Shown here: in pieces, positions 49,711 through 62,343 of the stretch
Layout: each line of letters starts with the position of its first letter
Numbering within the stretch: the first letter of the stretch is position 1
Source of the DNA: Allium sativum
Lineage: Eukaryota; Streptophyta; Magnoliopsida; Asparagales; Amaryllidaceae
DNA: 64,000 bases
Direction of reading: 5' to 3'
Assembly: GCA_030737875.1 (NCBI GenBank)
Contig: CM060918.1
Span: forward strand, 773,754,552-773,818,551
Notes under the pieces: model-generated
Database searches by the model: none
Seen by the model: only the letters and a program-made list of their open reading frames with translations
Told to the model about the DNA's origin: nothing
Translations under genes and position numbers: made by a program

Positions 49711-50846
49711 CCCGAACCAAACCGGAAAGGAGGAGGAGACCCAAACCGAACCAAATAGAAGGAGGAGACCCAGACCGAACAACAATTCAACCAAAACCCA
49801 ATATGCAAAGGAAGTCCAAGTGGGAGGTTATCACTCAGGATCTAGAAGGGAACCAACGATTTAACTTCTAGAGTTGGGCTTTGCTGCGAGATGTGTGCAA
49901 AGGAGTTATCGATATCTATAACTTCGGTTCACCATTGTGAGAGGGGGCATGTAGACGAACCAGTGCCAGAGGATATATGGACTGGTTAGCCATACCCCAG
50001 AGCCAGGGAAGTTTGGAATGGGGAGGGTTATTGACTACAGACTAGAAAGGCATGGTTATAGCAATAGTTGTACGGGGTCCAGAAGTGCATGGACCCGTCA
50101 TGTCCCCCAATGGATTTGGTGATCAAAGAAGTGGATATCATATGCTTTACGCACTAAGTGAGAGATGTGAGGATGATTGCTATGTTTGATGTTTGCTATC
50201 ACCATGACACACACACTCCCATTTTGCACTATATGTTAGTGTTTACCATAGAGTACTGTACATCTTGTTGTGCTAACTCTTTGGTTGCAGGCCCAGGTCC
50301 AGGTATGATTATTTACACCTGTTACTGCTTTATTTTGCTACTACCGCTCATACCAGACTTTTTTCTGGCCTAGAGTTTTATGTCTCTTCTTATTAGTCTG
50401 GGTGCTTCTAAATGAGCAGAGTAAAGACTAGTTAGGTGGTTATGCACGAGTAGTTGTCCGTAGACGAGCAGGAGGCTTCCACATACTATTTACATATGTT
50501 CTCCCTGTGTTGTTGCTGGTCACTAATTTGGGCATTAGTAGTATACATTTTCTATCTTGCTTTAGAGACAATATTTTGAAGTTGTAATAATGATTTGGAT
50601 CATAAGTTGTATTTTGGATTCTGCTACTCTGATGGTTATGGTTTAGTTTCAGCTTATGTACTGTCTCACCTGTGATATATCAAGTTATGTTACTATTATA
50701 TTTTATTCCATGCTCTGTGAGATATACTACCGGTTCTTGGTGATTCGTCGTTCCAACCCATTTCTTTTGACGACCGTTACATACTAGTCGGGCATTGGCA
50801 GCGCATTTCGAGGGAAATGTCGGTAGGTGCGGGGTGAGTCGTTACA
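49711..50846 (+). mobile_element. Gypsy A 3' LTR, second part
   Basis: It resumes with CCCGAACC inside the GA-rich minisatellite and aligns with 5' LTR sequence from about 6930 to 8045. It ends GTCGTTACA at 50846. The next bases, TCTTT, would be the target duplication of Gypsy A; its partner is outside the window. The MQRKSKWEV... frame seen in the 5' LTR (6987-7145) is broken here by a stop. Confidence 0.9.
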
Positions 50847-51019
50847 TCTTTGCAAAGATATCAGCCCCACACACTAGGCTAACGAAGAAGAATCTGACAT
50901 TTTCTTGGGATGTAGATTGTGACGATGTTTTCCAGCGATTGAAGAGAGGTCTGACAACAACCCCAATCTTGACCTTTCCCGATAGGAACAAAATGTTTAT
51001 GGTATACACTGATGCATGT
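50847..51019 (+). pseudogene. Gypsy B RNase H fragment, left of element F
   Basis: The open frame reads through SAPHTRLTKKN, the usual end of the RT thumb/connection region, to YTDAC, the first catalytic Asp block of RNase H. Gypsy A truncates it on the left and element F interrupts it on the right at 51020. The domain resumes at 59404. The ATG at 50795 belongs to the Gypsy A LTR and is not the start of this gene. Confidence 0.85.
51015..51019. repeat. Target-site duplication of element F (left)
   Basis: CATGT here is repeated at 59404-59408. Removing F and one copy makes the RNase H reading frame continuous across the junction. Confidence 0.95.
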
Positions 51020-54000
51020 TGTAATAACTCGAAATTCTGAACCAGTTTATTTTTTTTTATTCTGGCAACTTTAGCGAATTTTGCATATTTAAAATGAATT
51101 ATTTTAAATAATATCGACGAGAAATTTATTTTGAATATAATTAGAACGTATATATTATATACGTCATCGTTAGAATATAAATATTTATATATAATTATAA
51201 AAGGAATTGAAAATGGCGCGGTAGTTCAATAATTCAATTTCAAACTTCAATTGAACGTACCGGGTGCAAAACAAACCGGATTTTAGTGAAATCAAAAACA
51301 TTAGGATCTATTTTAGAATATCTTTGCAACGAATCCGAAAAATCGAAATTTCATAGCGGGAATAAAAAGATATGTCCAAATGAAAATTCTGAATAGTCGT
51401 TATGGAATTCAGGCCCTTAAAAATGGGAATTTTGCAAACGACCTCGGATTACGACGAAACTACTTTTGTTGGATCCGCAGTGTCAAATTATTGCTAGATT
51501 CCAAATTTCACAATTATTCGAATCAATATGTGAGCGTGGCAAAGGAAAACGCGTTTGACCAGTTTTAGTTGATTTTAATCGACTGGAAAATGGCCATTTT
51601 TCCAACGGTCTCAGAATTCGACGAAACTAGTTTTGTTAGGACCGTATCGTCAATACAAGGCTAGAAAATATTTTTCGAGAATTTTTAGAGTTAGTATGTG
51701 ACCCCAGTAAATTGAAATGCGCATTCAAATTCAATATATAGAGTTATATGTTGATTTTAATGGAAACTGATCGAAACGATCGAATCAGCTTATGATATAT
51801 ATCCCATTGTGTTCGGAATGGGGGTAATTAGCTATGGACGACAGGCGGTGGGCCTCGTTTTGAGGTCGAAAATAAAAGTTGCTTTTTGGTGGAAAATAAA
51901 AGTAAAATAAAATCTAATTTAATTGAAAACCTCTCCCCTTCAAAACCTCTGCCCCCTCCTTTATACTTCAAATCGATTCAGAAAAAAAAAAGAAAAAAAA
52001 CCTAATTCTCTGTCGCCTCCCCCTAAACCGTCGCCGCCACTTCGACGAACCCGCCCTCGCGCCGCGCCACCACCCACCTCCCTTCCCCCCTTCCTCCTCG
52101 TGTAAGCCGCAACCGATTTCCCCCCGGCGTGCGACGCGATCGAACCCCCCCCCCCCCATCCTGATGTTGACCGACGCGAGCCAACCCCCCCCCCTTCGCC
52201 TGACCTCCGCCCTCCCTTCCACCTCCTTGACCTCCGACGAAGAAGCACTGCCCCCCCCCCCTTCGACCAAAATCTGTAAGTTTTAATTTTATTTGTATTT
52301 ATAAAATCAGTTTTTTTATGTGAATTAGCATTTATATATTCGTATAGCATAGAAGAATTTGATTTTTATATATTCGTATAGCATAGAAAAATATGATTTT
52401 TGCTATATGAAAGATTAGATTTTTAAATTAGAAAAGATTAGATTTTTAAAATAGAAAAGACTAGATTTTTAAAGGAAGAAAGACGATATTTTTAAATGGA
52501 GAAAGGCGTGATTTTTACATATGTAGCGGATTAAAAATATGATCTTTATATAGTATAAGGATTAAAAATATGATCTTTATATAGTATAAGTATAAAAAAA
52601 ATATGATTTTTATATTTTTAAAGTATTTAAAATATGATCTTTACAATGTAGAAGATGTAAAAATATAATTTTTACATGATAGGAGTAATAGAAATATCAT
52701 CTTTATATGTGTAGCAAAAATAAAAATGTGATTTTTATAATGTTAAGTTTGAAAAGGCGAGATCTTTATATGTAAAAAGGCGAAATCTATATATGAAAAA
52801 TAGCGTGATAAAAATATAATTTTTATCTATATAATATCGTTGTGAAAATATAATTTTTATCTATATAGTAGCATTAGAAAAATAGAAATTTTATCTATAT
52901 AGCTTCGAAGTAAAAATTCGATTTTTATATATTGAATAGCGAAGTAAAAATAGGATTTTTATATATAATAACGAAATAAAAATTCGATTTTTATATATTG
53001 AATAGCGAAGTAAAAATTCGATTTTTATATATTGAATAGCAAAGTAAAAATTCGATTTTTATATATTGAATAGCAATATAAAAATGTGATTTTTATATAT
53101 GTAGTGGCTAAGGGCAACGAAAGTGACGAAAAGGCGAGAACGATGAAAATTTCTATAAATGAAGTGGCGTGGAGTTGGAATAGCTTTCGGTGAGAATTTC
53201 TCACTCTTCAATTTATTTTTCTAGTTATGTATATATATATATATACTAGGATGCAGACGGTGTTTAGTAGCACCCGACACCCGTCATCCACAGACCATGG
53301 ATGGCTTGTTTGTTTAATTGTTTGGTTGTGTAGTTGGTTAGATTATTTGGTTTGAATTGAATTGTTTGGTGAAATGAAATTGATTTGATTGATGTGTGAA
53401 TGGCGTGGGCCTTCACTAGACCGGGGATAAGGCTAGGCCTCGTCCCGTTTCTAGTATCGTGCCGTTATGCCGCCGAAATTTTCTAAAATAAGTTAGAAAA
53501 ATAAAAATATCATTTTATTTAAAGAATGAACTGAATAGGAATTCATATGTTGAAATAAAATGTTTTATCGTTAAAAATATAATTTTTAACGTGAATATGA
53601 ATATAGTGAATGTGAATAAATAAATATTCATTTACATACCGGACGGTTTGTTTATGTACACTGATTTGACTGACATTGATTGGGACGATAAATTTTACAC
53701 ATCGCCCAACTGCACAAATAAAAAAAATCTTTGTTTGATTGTTAGAAACCCCACACGGGTATTGGGATAAAATATGGTATACACTAATCCCAATAATTAG
53801 TTGTATGTCGATCGATTGATTGACAGGCTGTTATAAGCGTTAGATATCTATATTTGATGCTTATACAGTGTAGTGCACTTTGGATGATGGTTGATTATTT
53901 ATCGTTGCTATTATATACATTTGTTGTATGGAATCCATATAATTAACTTTATATGGTAATTGATTGGGCCTCATTCCAATCGGGAAAATAAAGAATATTA

Positions 54001-54749
54001 TAAAATAAAGGTTCACGTGTTGACAGTACTCATCCGTTGAGATTAGTCATGTGTTGAACGAAATATTTTGATAATAGAAATATTTTGATAATAAGGAATA
54101 TTTGAAAATAGAAATATTTGAAATAGAAATATTTTGATAATAAGGAATATTTGAAAATAGAAATATTTGAAATAGAAATATTTTGATAATAAGGAATATT
54201 TGAAAATAGAATATTTGAAATAGAATATTTGAAAATAGAAATATATGAAGCCGTGTTGATTAAATTGACGCCATTTTGATATGAACGATAAGTATATCGA
54301 TTTTATTCAATTTAAAAAGAATATTGAAAAGTGATTTCGAAATCGAATATTTTGAAATGAAATTTGAATTGATTTGAATAGAAAACCAATCTGAATTGAA
54401 TTGAATAGAAAACGAAATGAATTCGAATCGAATTAAAATCGATTTGAATTGAAATCAAATAGAAATGAAAGTAAAAAGGATTTATAATAGGAGATTCAAT
54501 TTTGATTTGAATTTGAAATAAAGGTTGAAATTGTTTTTGAAACGAATTCAAAACTATTTATAAAATTCGTTTTTAAGTAGTAATCGACGAAATATATATT
54601 ATATATATTATATATATTATATATATAATATAATGGCCTGAATAGAACGCGCCGCACCGCGGTAGTTCGTGAATTTCGACCATTAACTTCGAACGGTCTA
54701 GATCGGTTTAACGACTGATTCAGATCGAGCGAAATTCTTGGCCGTCACA
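51020..54749 (+). mobile_element. 5' LTR of element F
   Basis: U3 modules lie at 51455-51468 and 51622-51635. TTTATAC near 51959 is followed by an A-rich stretch and CT-rich sequence with several C runs of 7-14 bases (to about 52262). Then come many short ATTTTTATAT-type repeats (52330-53100), GTGAGAATTTCTCAC at 53190-53204 and GATGCAG at 53250-53256. Proline-rich and glycine-rich frames at 51923-52350 come from the C tracts. It ends GGCCGTCACA, far earlier than the 6-kb LTR of E. Confidence 0.88.
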
Positions 54750-55780
54750 TTTGGTATCAGAGCTTTGGTTTACAGAGCTCGAGAACAAGACACATTAGAA
54801 CCATACGTAAGAATTCATCAGATATTGGATTAGTAATATCCAATTAGAATGACTCGTTAGAGATCGGATCAGTAGTATCCTAGAACGAGTGTGAAGAGTA
54901 TATTTTTCAGATGAAAACAATTTTTGTTTTGAAAATTTAAATCATTTTATACGTATTTGAATATTTATTTAATTTGAATTTGGACAATCCGATATATAAA
55001 GATTTTGTATAAACGCGTCATGAACGTATATTCGAAGTTTTAATATACCGGATAGATATAGAACCGCACTCTAGTAGCCCGGAGATGTTCTGATGGTGGT
55101 TCGAAACATCATCAGCATTTATTTCCGAGTGTCGAAGGTGTGATATCTATATATTTCCATTAGACTGGTGTGAGAACCAAAACTTATATAGCTAGATTTA
55201 CTTGTTGTGATTTGGCATCAAAACCAAGATTTTCTGTATATGTATCAAAATTATGAATTTGAAACGTTAATCCACAAATTGATTGATGTTTGTGTTGTTT
55301 GTATATTTGTTTGATAATTTTGAACCATTAAGCCTAATTGAACCAAATATTGAACTGTATTGAAATTAGTTGCATTTGCTTACATATACATGTACTTACA
55401 TTGAACAGGTCATAGCAAGGAGGCTAGAGCAGAGAATAAAATTTGTTTGCCCGACAAATAGGTACATGTTTATCATAATTTACTGTTTTGTTTGGGTGAT
55501 GATGATTTTATGAGCCTATTGGCTAGCCGCTTGGCTTTTTCTTTTTGAGAACAGAAGGCCTATATGGCAATTTCGGGATTTTCCCGTGGCTCCCGGTGCA
55601 GGGGAGGTTATGGCGAAATTTTTCGAAAATTTAGGGTGTTAGCCAAATTTTTGAAAATTTGAAAATTCTCAGAAACTGAAAAGTTGGAGAATGGAAGCCA
55701 GATCGAACGTAAAGTTGATTAATCAAACCACTTTCGACTTTGTTCCTTTTCGGGGACAAAAAGTTTTAAGTGGGGGAGAT
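54750..55780 (+). mobile_element. Internal region of element F
   Basis: The PBS TGGTATCAGAGC is at 54752-54763. The stem-loop CTTTTCGGGGACAAAAAG is at 55746-55763 and the PPT AAGTGGGGGAGA at 55768-55779. Just upstream, GGCGAAATTTTTCGAAAA (about 55612) and GGTGTTAG match the same place in element C. No gag or pol frame exists. Confidence 0.88.
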
Positions 55781-57947
55781 TGTAATAACCCGAAATTCTG
55801 AACCCGTTTAAATTTTTTTATTCTGGCAACTTTAGCGAATTTTGCATATTTAAAATGAATTATTTTAAATAATATCGACGAGAAATTTATTTTGAATATA
55901 ATTAGAACGTATATATTATATACATCGTCGTTAGAATATAAATATTTATATATAATTATAAAAGGAATTGAAAATGGCGCGGTAGTTCGATAATTCGATT
56001 TCAAACTTCAATTGAACGTACCGGGTGCAAAATAAACCGGATTTTAGTGAAATCAAAAATATTAGGATCTATTTTAGAATATCTTTCCAACGAATCCGAA
56101 AAATCGAAATTTCATAGCGGGAATCAAAAGATATGTCCAAATGAAAATTCGGAATAGTCGCTATGGAATTCAGGCCCTTAAAAATGGGAATTTTGCAAAC
56201 GACCTCGGATTACGACGAAACCACTTTTGTTGGATCCGCAGTGTCAAATTATTGCTAGATTCCAAATTTCATAATTTTTCGAATCAATATGTGAGCGTGG
56301 CAAAGGAAAACGCGTTTGACCAGTTTTAGTTGATTTTAATCGACTGGAAAATGGCCATTTTTCCAACGGTCTCAGAATTCGACGAAACTAGTTTTGTTAG
56401 GACCGTATCGTCAATACGAGGCTAGAAAATATTTTTCGGGAATTTTTAGAGTTAGTATGTGACCCTAGTAAATTGAAATGCGCGTTCAAATTCAATATAT
56501 AGAGTTGTATGTTGATTTTAACGGAAACTGATCGAAACGATCGAATCAGCTTACGATACATATCTCATTGTGTTCGGAATGGGGGTAATTAGCTATGGAT
56601 GACAGGCGGTGGGCCTCGTTTTGAGGTCGAAAATAAAAGTTGCTTTTTGGTGGAAAATAAAAGTAAAATAAAATAAAATTTAATTAAAAACCTCTCCCCT
56701 TCAAAACCTCTGGCCCCCCTTTTATACTTCAAATCGATTCAGAAAAAAAAAGAAAAAAAACCTAATTCTCCGTCGCCTCCCCCTAAACCGCCGCCGCCAC
56801 TTCGACGACCCCCCCCCCCCCCCCCGCGCGCCGCGCCACCACCCACCTCCCTTCCTCCTCGTGTAAGCCGCAACCAATTTCCCCCCCTGGCGTGCGACGC
56901 GATCGAACCCCCCCCCCCATCCTGATGTCGACCGACGCGAGCCAACCCCCCCCCCTTCGCCTGACCTCCGCCCTCCCTTCCACCTCCTTGACTTCCGATG
57001 AAGAAGCACAGCCCCCCCCCTTCGACCAAAATCTGTAAGTTTTAATTTTATTTGTATTTCGAAAATTAGTTTTTTTATGTGAATTAGCATTTATATATTC
57101 GTATAGCATAGAAGAATTTGATTTTTATATATTCGTATAGCATAGAAAAATATGATTTTTGCTATATGAAAGATTAGATTTTTAAATTAGAAAAGATTAG
57201 ATTTTTAAAATAGAAAAGACTAGATTTTTAAAGGAAGAAAGACGATATTTTTAAATGGAGAAAGGCATGATTTTTACATATGTAGTGGATTAAAAATATG
57301 ATCTTTATATAGTATAAGGATTAAAAATATGATCTTTATATAGTATAAGTATTAAAAATATGATTTTTATATTTTTAAAGTATTAAAAATATGATCTTTA
57401 CTATGTAGAAGATGTAAAAATATAATTTTTACATGATAGGAGTATTAGAAATATGATCTTTATATGTGTAGCAAAAATAAAAATGTGATTTTTATAATGT
57501 TAAGTTTGAAAAGGCGAGATCTTTATATGTAAAAAGGCGAAATCTTTATATGAAAAATAGCGTGATAAAAATATAATTTTTATCTATATAACATCGTTGT
57601 GAAAATATAATTTTTATCTATATAGTAGCATTAGAAAAATAGAATTTTTATCTATATAGCATCGGAGTAAAAATTCGATTTTTATATATTGAATAGCGAA
57701 GTAAAAATAGGATTTTTATATATAATAACAAAGTAAAAATTCGATTTTTATATATTGAATAGCAAAGTAAAAATTCGATTTTTATATATTGAATAGCAAT
57801 ATAAAAATGTGATTTTTATATATGTAGTGGCTAAGGGCAACGAAAGTGACGAAAAGGCGAGAACGATGAAGATTTCTATAAATGAAGTGGCGTGGAGTTG
57901 GAATAGCTTTCGGTGAGAATTTCTCACTCTTCAATTTCTTTTTCTAG

Positions 57948-57981
<34 letters not shown>

Positions 57982-59403
57982 TAGGATGCAGACGGTGTTT
58001 AGTAGCACCCGACACCCGTCATCCACAGACCATGGATGGCTTGTTTGTTTAATTGTTTGGTTGTGTAGTTGATTAGATTATTTGGTTTGAATTGAATTGT
58101 TTGGTGAAATGAAATTGATTTGATTGATGTGTGAATGGCGTGGGCCTTCACTAGACCGGGGATAAGGCTAGGCCTCGTCCCGTTTCTAGTATCGTGCCGT
58201 TATGCCGCCGAAATTTTCTAAAATAAGTTAGAAAAGTAAAAATATCATTTTATTTAAAGAATGAACTGAATAGGAATTCATATGTTGAAATAAAATGTTT
58301 TATCGTTAAAAATATAATTTTTAACGTGAATATGAATATAGTGAATGTGAATAAATAAACATTCATTTACAAACCGGACGGTTTGTTTATGTACACTGAT
58401 TTGACTGACATTGATTGGGACGATAAATTTTACACATCGCCCAACTGCAAAAATAAAAAAAATCTGTGTTTGATTGTTTGAAACCCCACACGGGTATTGG
58501 GATAAAATACGGTATACACTAATCCCAATAATTAGTTGTATGTCGATCGATTGATTGACAGGCTGTTATAAGCGTTAGATATCTATATTTGATGCTTATA
58601 CAGTGTAGTGCAATTTGGATGATGGTTGATTATTTATCGTTGCTATTATATACATTTGTTGTATGGAATCCATATAATTAACTTTATATGGTAATTGATT
58701 GGGCCTCATTCCAATCGGGAAAATAAAGAATATTATAAAATAAAGGTTCACGTGTTGACAGTACTTATCCGTTGAGATTAGTCATGTGTTGAACGAAATA
58801 TTTTGATAATAGAAATATTTTGATAATAAGGAATATTTGAAAATAAAAATATTTGAAATAGAAATATTTTGATAATAAGGAATATTTGAAAATAGAAATA
58901 TTTGAAATAGAAATATTTTGATAATAAGGAATATTTGAAAATAGAATATTTGAAATAGAATATTTGAAAATAGAAATATATGAAGCCGTGTTGATTAGAT
59001 TGACGCCATTTTGACGTGAACGATAAGTATATCGATTTTATTCATTTTAAAATGAATATTGAAAAGTGATTTCGAAATCGAATATTTTGAAACGAAATTT
59101 GAATTGATTTGAATAGAAAACCAATCAAAACTATTTATAAAATTCCAATAGGAGATTCAATTTTGATTTGAATTTGAAATAAAGGTTGAAATTGTTTTTG
59201 AAACGAATTCAAAACTATTTATAAAATTCGTTTTTTAATAGTAATCGACGAAATATATATTATATATATTATATATATATAATATAATGGCCTGAATAGA
59301 ACGCGCTGCGCCGCGGCAGTTCGTGAATTTCGACCATTAACTTCGAACGGTCTAGATCGGTTTAACGACTGATTCGGATCGAGCGAAATTCTTGGCCGTC
59401 ACA
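55781..59403 (+). mobile_element. 3' LTR of element F
   Basis: It starts TGTAATAACCCG and is colinear with the 5' LTR. Differences include a longer TA run at about 57950-57980, different C-tract lengths at 56810-57020, and loss of about 110 bp near 59130. The hairpin is at 57913-57927 and GATGCAG at 57985-57991. Confidence 0.88.
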
Positions 59404-59880
59404 CATGTGGTACACGGCTTGGTGCAGTTCTGATGCAAGAGCTAGGGGTAGTATGTTATGTAGGTAGACAATTAAGGGCTCATGAGAAGAACTACCCTAC
59501 CCATGACTTAGAGCTAGTTGCCATACTATTCGCGCTTAAGACTTGGTGCCACTATTTGCTTGGAGAGAAGTTCGAGTTGTACACTGATCATAAATCTCTC
59601 AAGTACTTGTTCTGCAGAAGGATCTTAATTTACGGCAATAATGGTAAATGGAGTTCCTAGCATCTTATGACTTCGAGATTGCTTATACCCCTGGCAAGGG
59701 TAATGTGGTGGCAGACGCACTGAGTAAGCAGAGGATGGCCTTAATTCCTCTATTTGTGGAGAGGAAAAGCATGGAGTTTATACCAACCTTTGACTTTAGA
59801 CCCTCTACCGAGTTTTTTCCTGGCTTATTAGCATCACTGGAGGTGCGTCCTACTCTTATGGATCAGATAGGAGCTTCGTA
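59404..59880 (+). pseudogene. Gypsy B RNase H fragment, right of element F
   Basis: It continues the domain begun at 50847. HDLELV (about 59505), [10 protein letters not shown] (about 59580) and VADALSK (about 59709) give the remaining catalytic acids. The frame changes between about 59620 and 59650, and a stop at about 59879 ends the linker to integrase. The fragment is broken by element F, a frameshift and stops. Confidence 0.87.
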
Positions 59881-60995
59881 GCGAGAGAATCCACAGATTT
59901 TAGACATCTTGGATAGTCTCAGTAATGGGGGGACTTCTAGTCACCTCAGTAGATATTCCACGGACGATAGAGGGTGGTTGCGACAAGATGGAAGGCTTTA
60001 TGTTCCCTTAGTTGGGAGTTTGTAAAAGACTGTCCTAGAGGAAGCCCGTCATTCTAAGATGACTATTCATCCAGGCGGTGATAAGATGTATAAAGGTATG
60101 AAGAGGGTATTTCTTTTGGGCTGGGATAAAGAAAGATGTGGTGGAGTTTGTTTGTTAATATTTGATTTGCCAACAAGGCAAAGCTAAGTAAAAGAAGCCC
60201 TGTGGTTTACTTCATCCTTTGGAGGTCCCGTAGTGGAAGTGGGAGAGCGTCTCTATGGATTTCGTCGATGGTTTGCCTAGATCAAGAAAAGACAACACCG
60301 ATATTTGGGTTGTAGTAGACAGACTTACTAAGAGCGCTCATTCCGTTCCAGTTAAGAGTAAGAGGACGGCAACATAGTTGGTAACAATTTACGTTCGTGA
60401 GGTTGTCCGTCTTCATGGAGTAGCTTCCAATATCGTAAGTGATCATGACCCCATTTTCACCAGTGAATTTTGGAGGAACTTGCAAGAAGCATTAGGTACA
60501 CAACTATGTTTGAGCACCGCTTATCACACTCAGACTGATCGATAGACAGAAAGGGTGAATAGAGTTCTTGAGGATCTTTTAAGACTGTGTGTCCTAGACT
60601 TCGGAGGGACTTGGGAAGAGCATCTTCCTTTAGTAGAGTTCGCCTACAACAACAGTTATCAAGCTAGTATTGGCATGGCACCCTTCGAATCATTATACGG
60701 ATGACTCTGTAGATCACCGACTTGTTGGTGGGAGTCTACAGAAACACTTCTACTTGGACCAGATATGGCTAGAGAAACTTCCGAAAAGATTGATATTATT
60801 TGTCGGCGAATGAAGACAGCTCAGGATAGGCAGAAATCCTATGTAGATAGGAGAAGGACTGACATTGACTTTGAGGTGGGAGACATGGTTTTCATTAAGG
60901 TATCACCATTAAGGAATATGGTTCGCTTTGTATCTGTAGGGAAATTGACACGAAGATTTGTAGGGCCATTTCCCATAACAGAAAGGATTGTCTAA
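59881..60995 (+). pseudogene. Integrase remnant of Gypsy B
   Basis: HSKMTIHPGG (about 60051) is the His pair of the zinc region. The Cys region after it is scrambled by frameshifts. The catalytic core has MDFVDGLP (about 60254), SDHDPIFTS (about 60440) and TERVNR (about 60547). All three acidic positions are therefore present, unlike Gypsy A, but stops at about 60228, 60376 and 60543 break the frame. The 60765-60995 part (RRMKTAQDRQKSYVDRRR, GDMVFIKVSP) is the C-terminal region. Confidence 0.87.
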
Positions 60996-61330
60996 ATGGC
61001 CTATAGAGTAAAGCTACTAAAAAGACTATCTGGTGTTCATGATGTTTTTCACGTTTCTCATTTGCAGAAGTGCTTGCATGATATCGCAGAAGTAGTTGAG
61101 CCGAGTATATTGGAGGAAGTAGAGGTGGAATGGGAGGCGACGGTTATATTAGTTCCTACCCATATTCTTGGATCAGAAGTTAAGAATCTACACAACAGAG
61201 AAGTCAAGTTGATGAAAGTTTAATTGGGAGATAACACAGAGGATGCAACTTGGGAGACTGAAGACAAGATTCGCGCTTCGTACCATTTTCTTTTTAAGCG
61301 TATATTCTTAACTTCCTTTCCAAAGCTTCT
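60996..61330 (+). pseudogene. Integrase C-terminal / chromodomain-like tail of Gypsy B
   Basis: It stays in the frame of the preceding region after a stop at about 60993. YRVKLL, HDVFHVSHLQKCLHD and, after another stop near 61222, ATWETEDKIRASYHFLF are the typical end of a plant Gypsy polyprotein. The WET...YHFLF ending parallels the tail of Gypsy A. The segment 61331-61867 shows no gene. Confidence 0.75.
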
Positions 61331-61867
61331 ACTCATGCTTGTTTCTATCATTTAAGTATATCCTATCGATCGAGTCTTCGACCTTTAGATAGAAATCCAA
61401 TGAATGTAAACATGTGTTTGAGACATGTTATGTTTGATGGATGCAAGTAGATGCTAGTGTTTGCTAGTGATTGCTCGTCGATGCATATACACACATTAGG
61501 CACTAGATCGGCTCAATCACTCTCATACTGGATATGGACGTGTGTGCACTTTTATTCTTTTAATGAATGAAAGTTAGTGTATTGTCATATGGATATTGCA
61601 TTTGGATGAATGACTGTGCAAACATATAGAACTTAGTTAATATAATAGGATTATTTGCATACATGTTAGATTCATGGCACCAACATACATTGCATTAAGG
61701 AGGTCAACTGAATCAGTAGACTGCCTAATCTTTCACATTAGTATTAGGACATATACACACACCTTTCTTATGTTCATATAAGCATTAGAAGCCTTTAAGG
61801 AAAATGAATACCCGTGATTGGTGGATGAGTAGATGGATGTTAGGATATACATTCTTCTTAACTTAAA

Positions 61868-61902
61868 GATTTCGGGGATGAAATCCTTTGAGTAGGGGAG
61901 AA
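61868..61902 (+). promoter_or_regulatory. Stem-loop and polypurine tract of Gypsy B
   Basis: GATTTC (61868-61873) pairs with GAAATC (61880-61885) around GGGGAT. The PPT AGGGGAGAA (61894-61902) directly precedes the LTR start. The stem has the same position and shape as in A, C, D and F but a different end base pair. Confidence 0.7.
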
Positions 61903-62343
61903 TGTAACACTCCATAATTTTAACAACACTAAAGATGATAAATTAAAGAATAATAATTATAATATTCATAATTAAGTGGAACGGACACCGCCATTGCATT
62001 TGTCTTGGAATTCCGGTCAAAATAGACACTTGGTCTGCGTAAAACGGACAACATATGAAGAAGTTATTAAGGATAAAAGTTTTTACATGCATAAGAAGAA
62101 TACATATGATGAAAATAAATCCAGAAATTCAAAATAGTTCAAATTCGAGTAGAAAAAATGGAGCAGGAAATTTCCCGTACATGGGTGTTAACCCTGTGGG
62201 GTGTTGGCCCATGGGTCGACCCCCATAAGGATGTGTCGGCACCTGGACACACCAAGGGGGGTCGACCCCCCAGCAGATCTGAGGCATAATTCTATTTTCT
62301 GAACGTAGACTGCTTTCTTGACCAGATTCGCTGACTCTAGGCT

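Larger units (their letters stand above)
51020..59403 (+). mobile_element. Element F: non-autonomous large-LTR retrotransposon
   Basis: It starts TGTAATAACTCG, ends TGGCCGTCACA and is flanked by CATGT. LTRs of 3730 bp and 3623 bp enclose a 1031-bp internal region without coding capacity. The LTRs look very similar by eye, differing mainly by scattered substitutions, homopolymer lengths and a ~110-bp indel, so insertion is fairly recent. The 5' two-thirds of the LTR resembles E on the opposite strand. Confidence 0.92.

Noticed and set aside
51923..52350. Overlapping Pro-rich and Gly/Arg-rich frames on both strands, repeated at 56722-57109
   Set aside because: They come from C tracts in the F LTR leader. 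The frame depends on tract length, which differs between the two LTRs.
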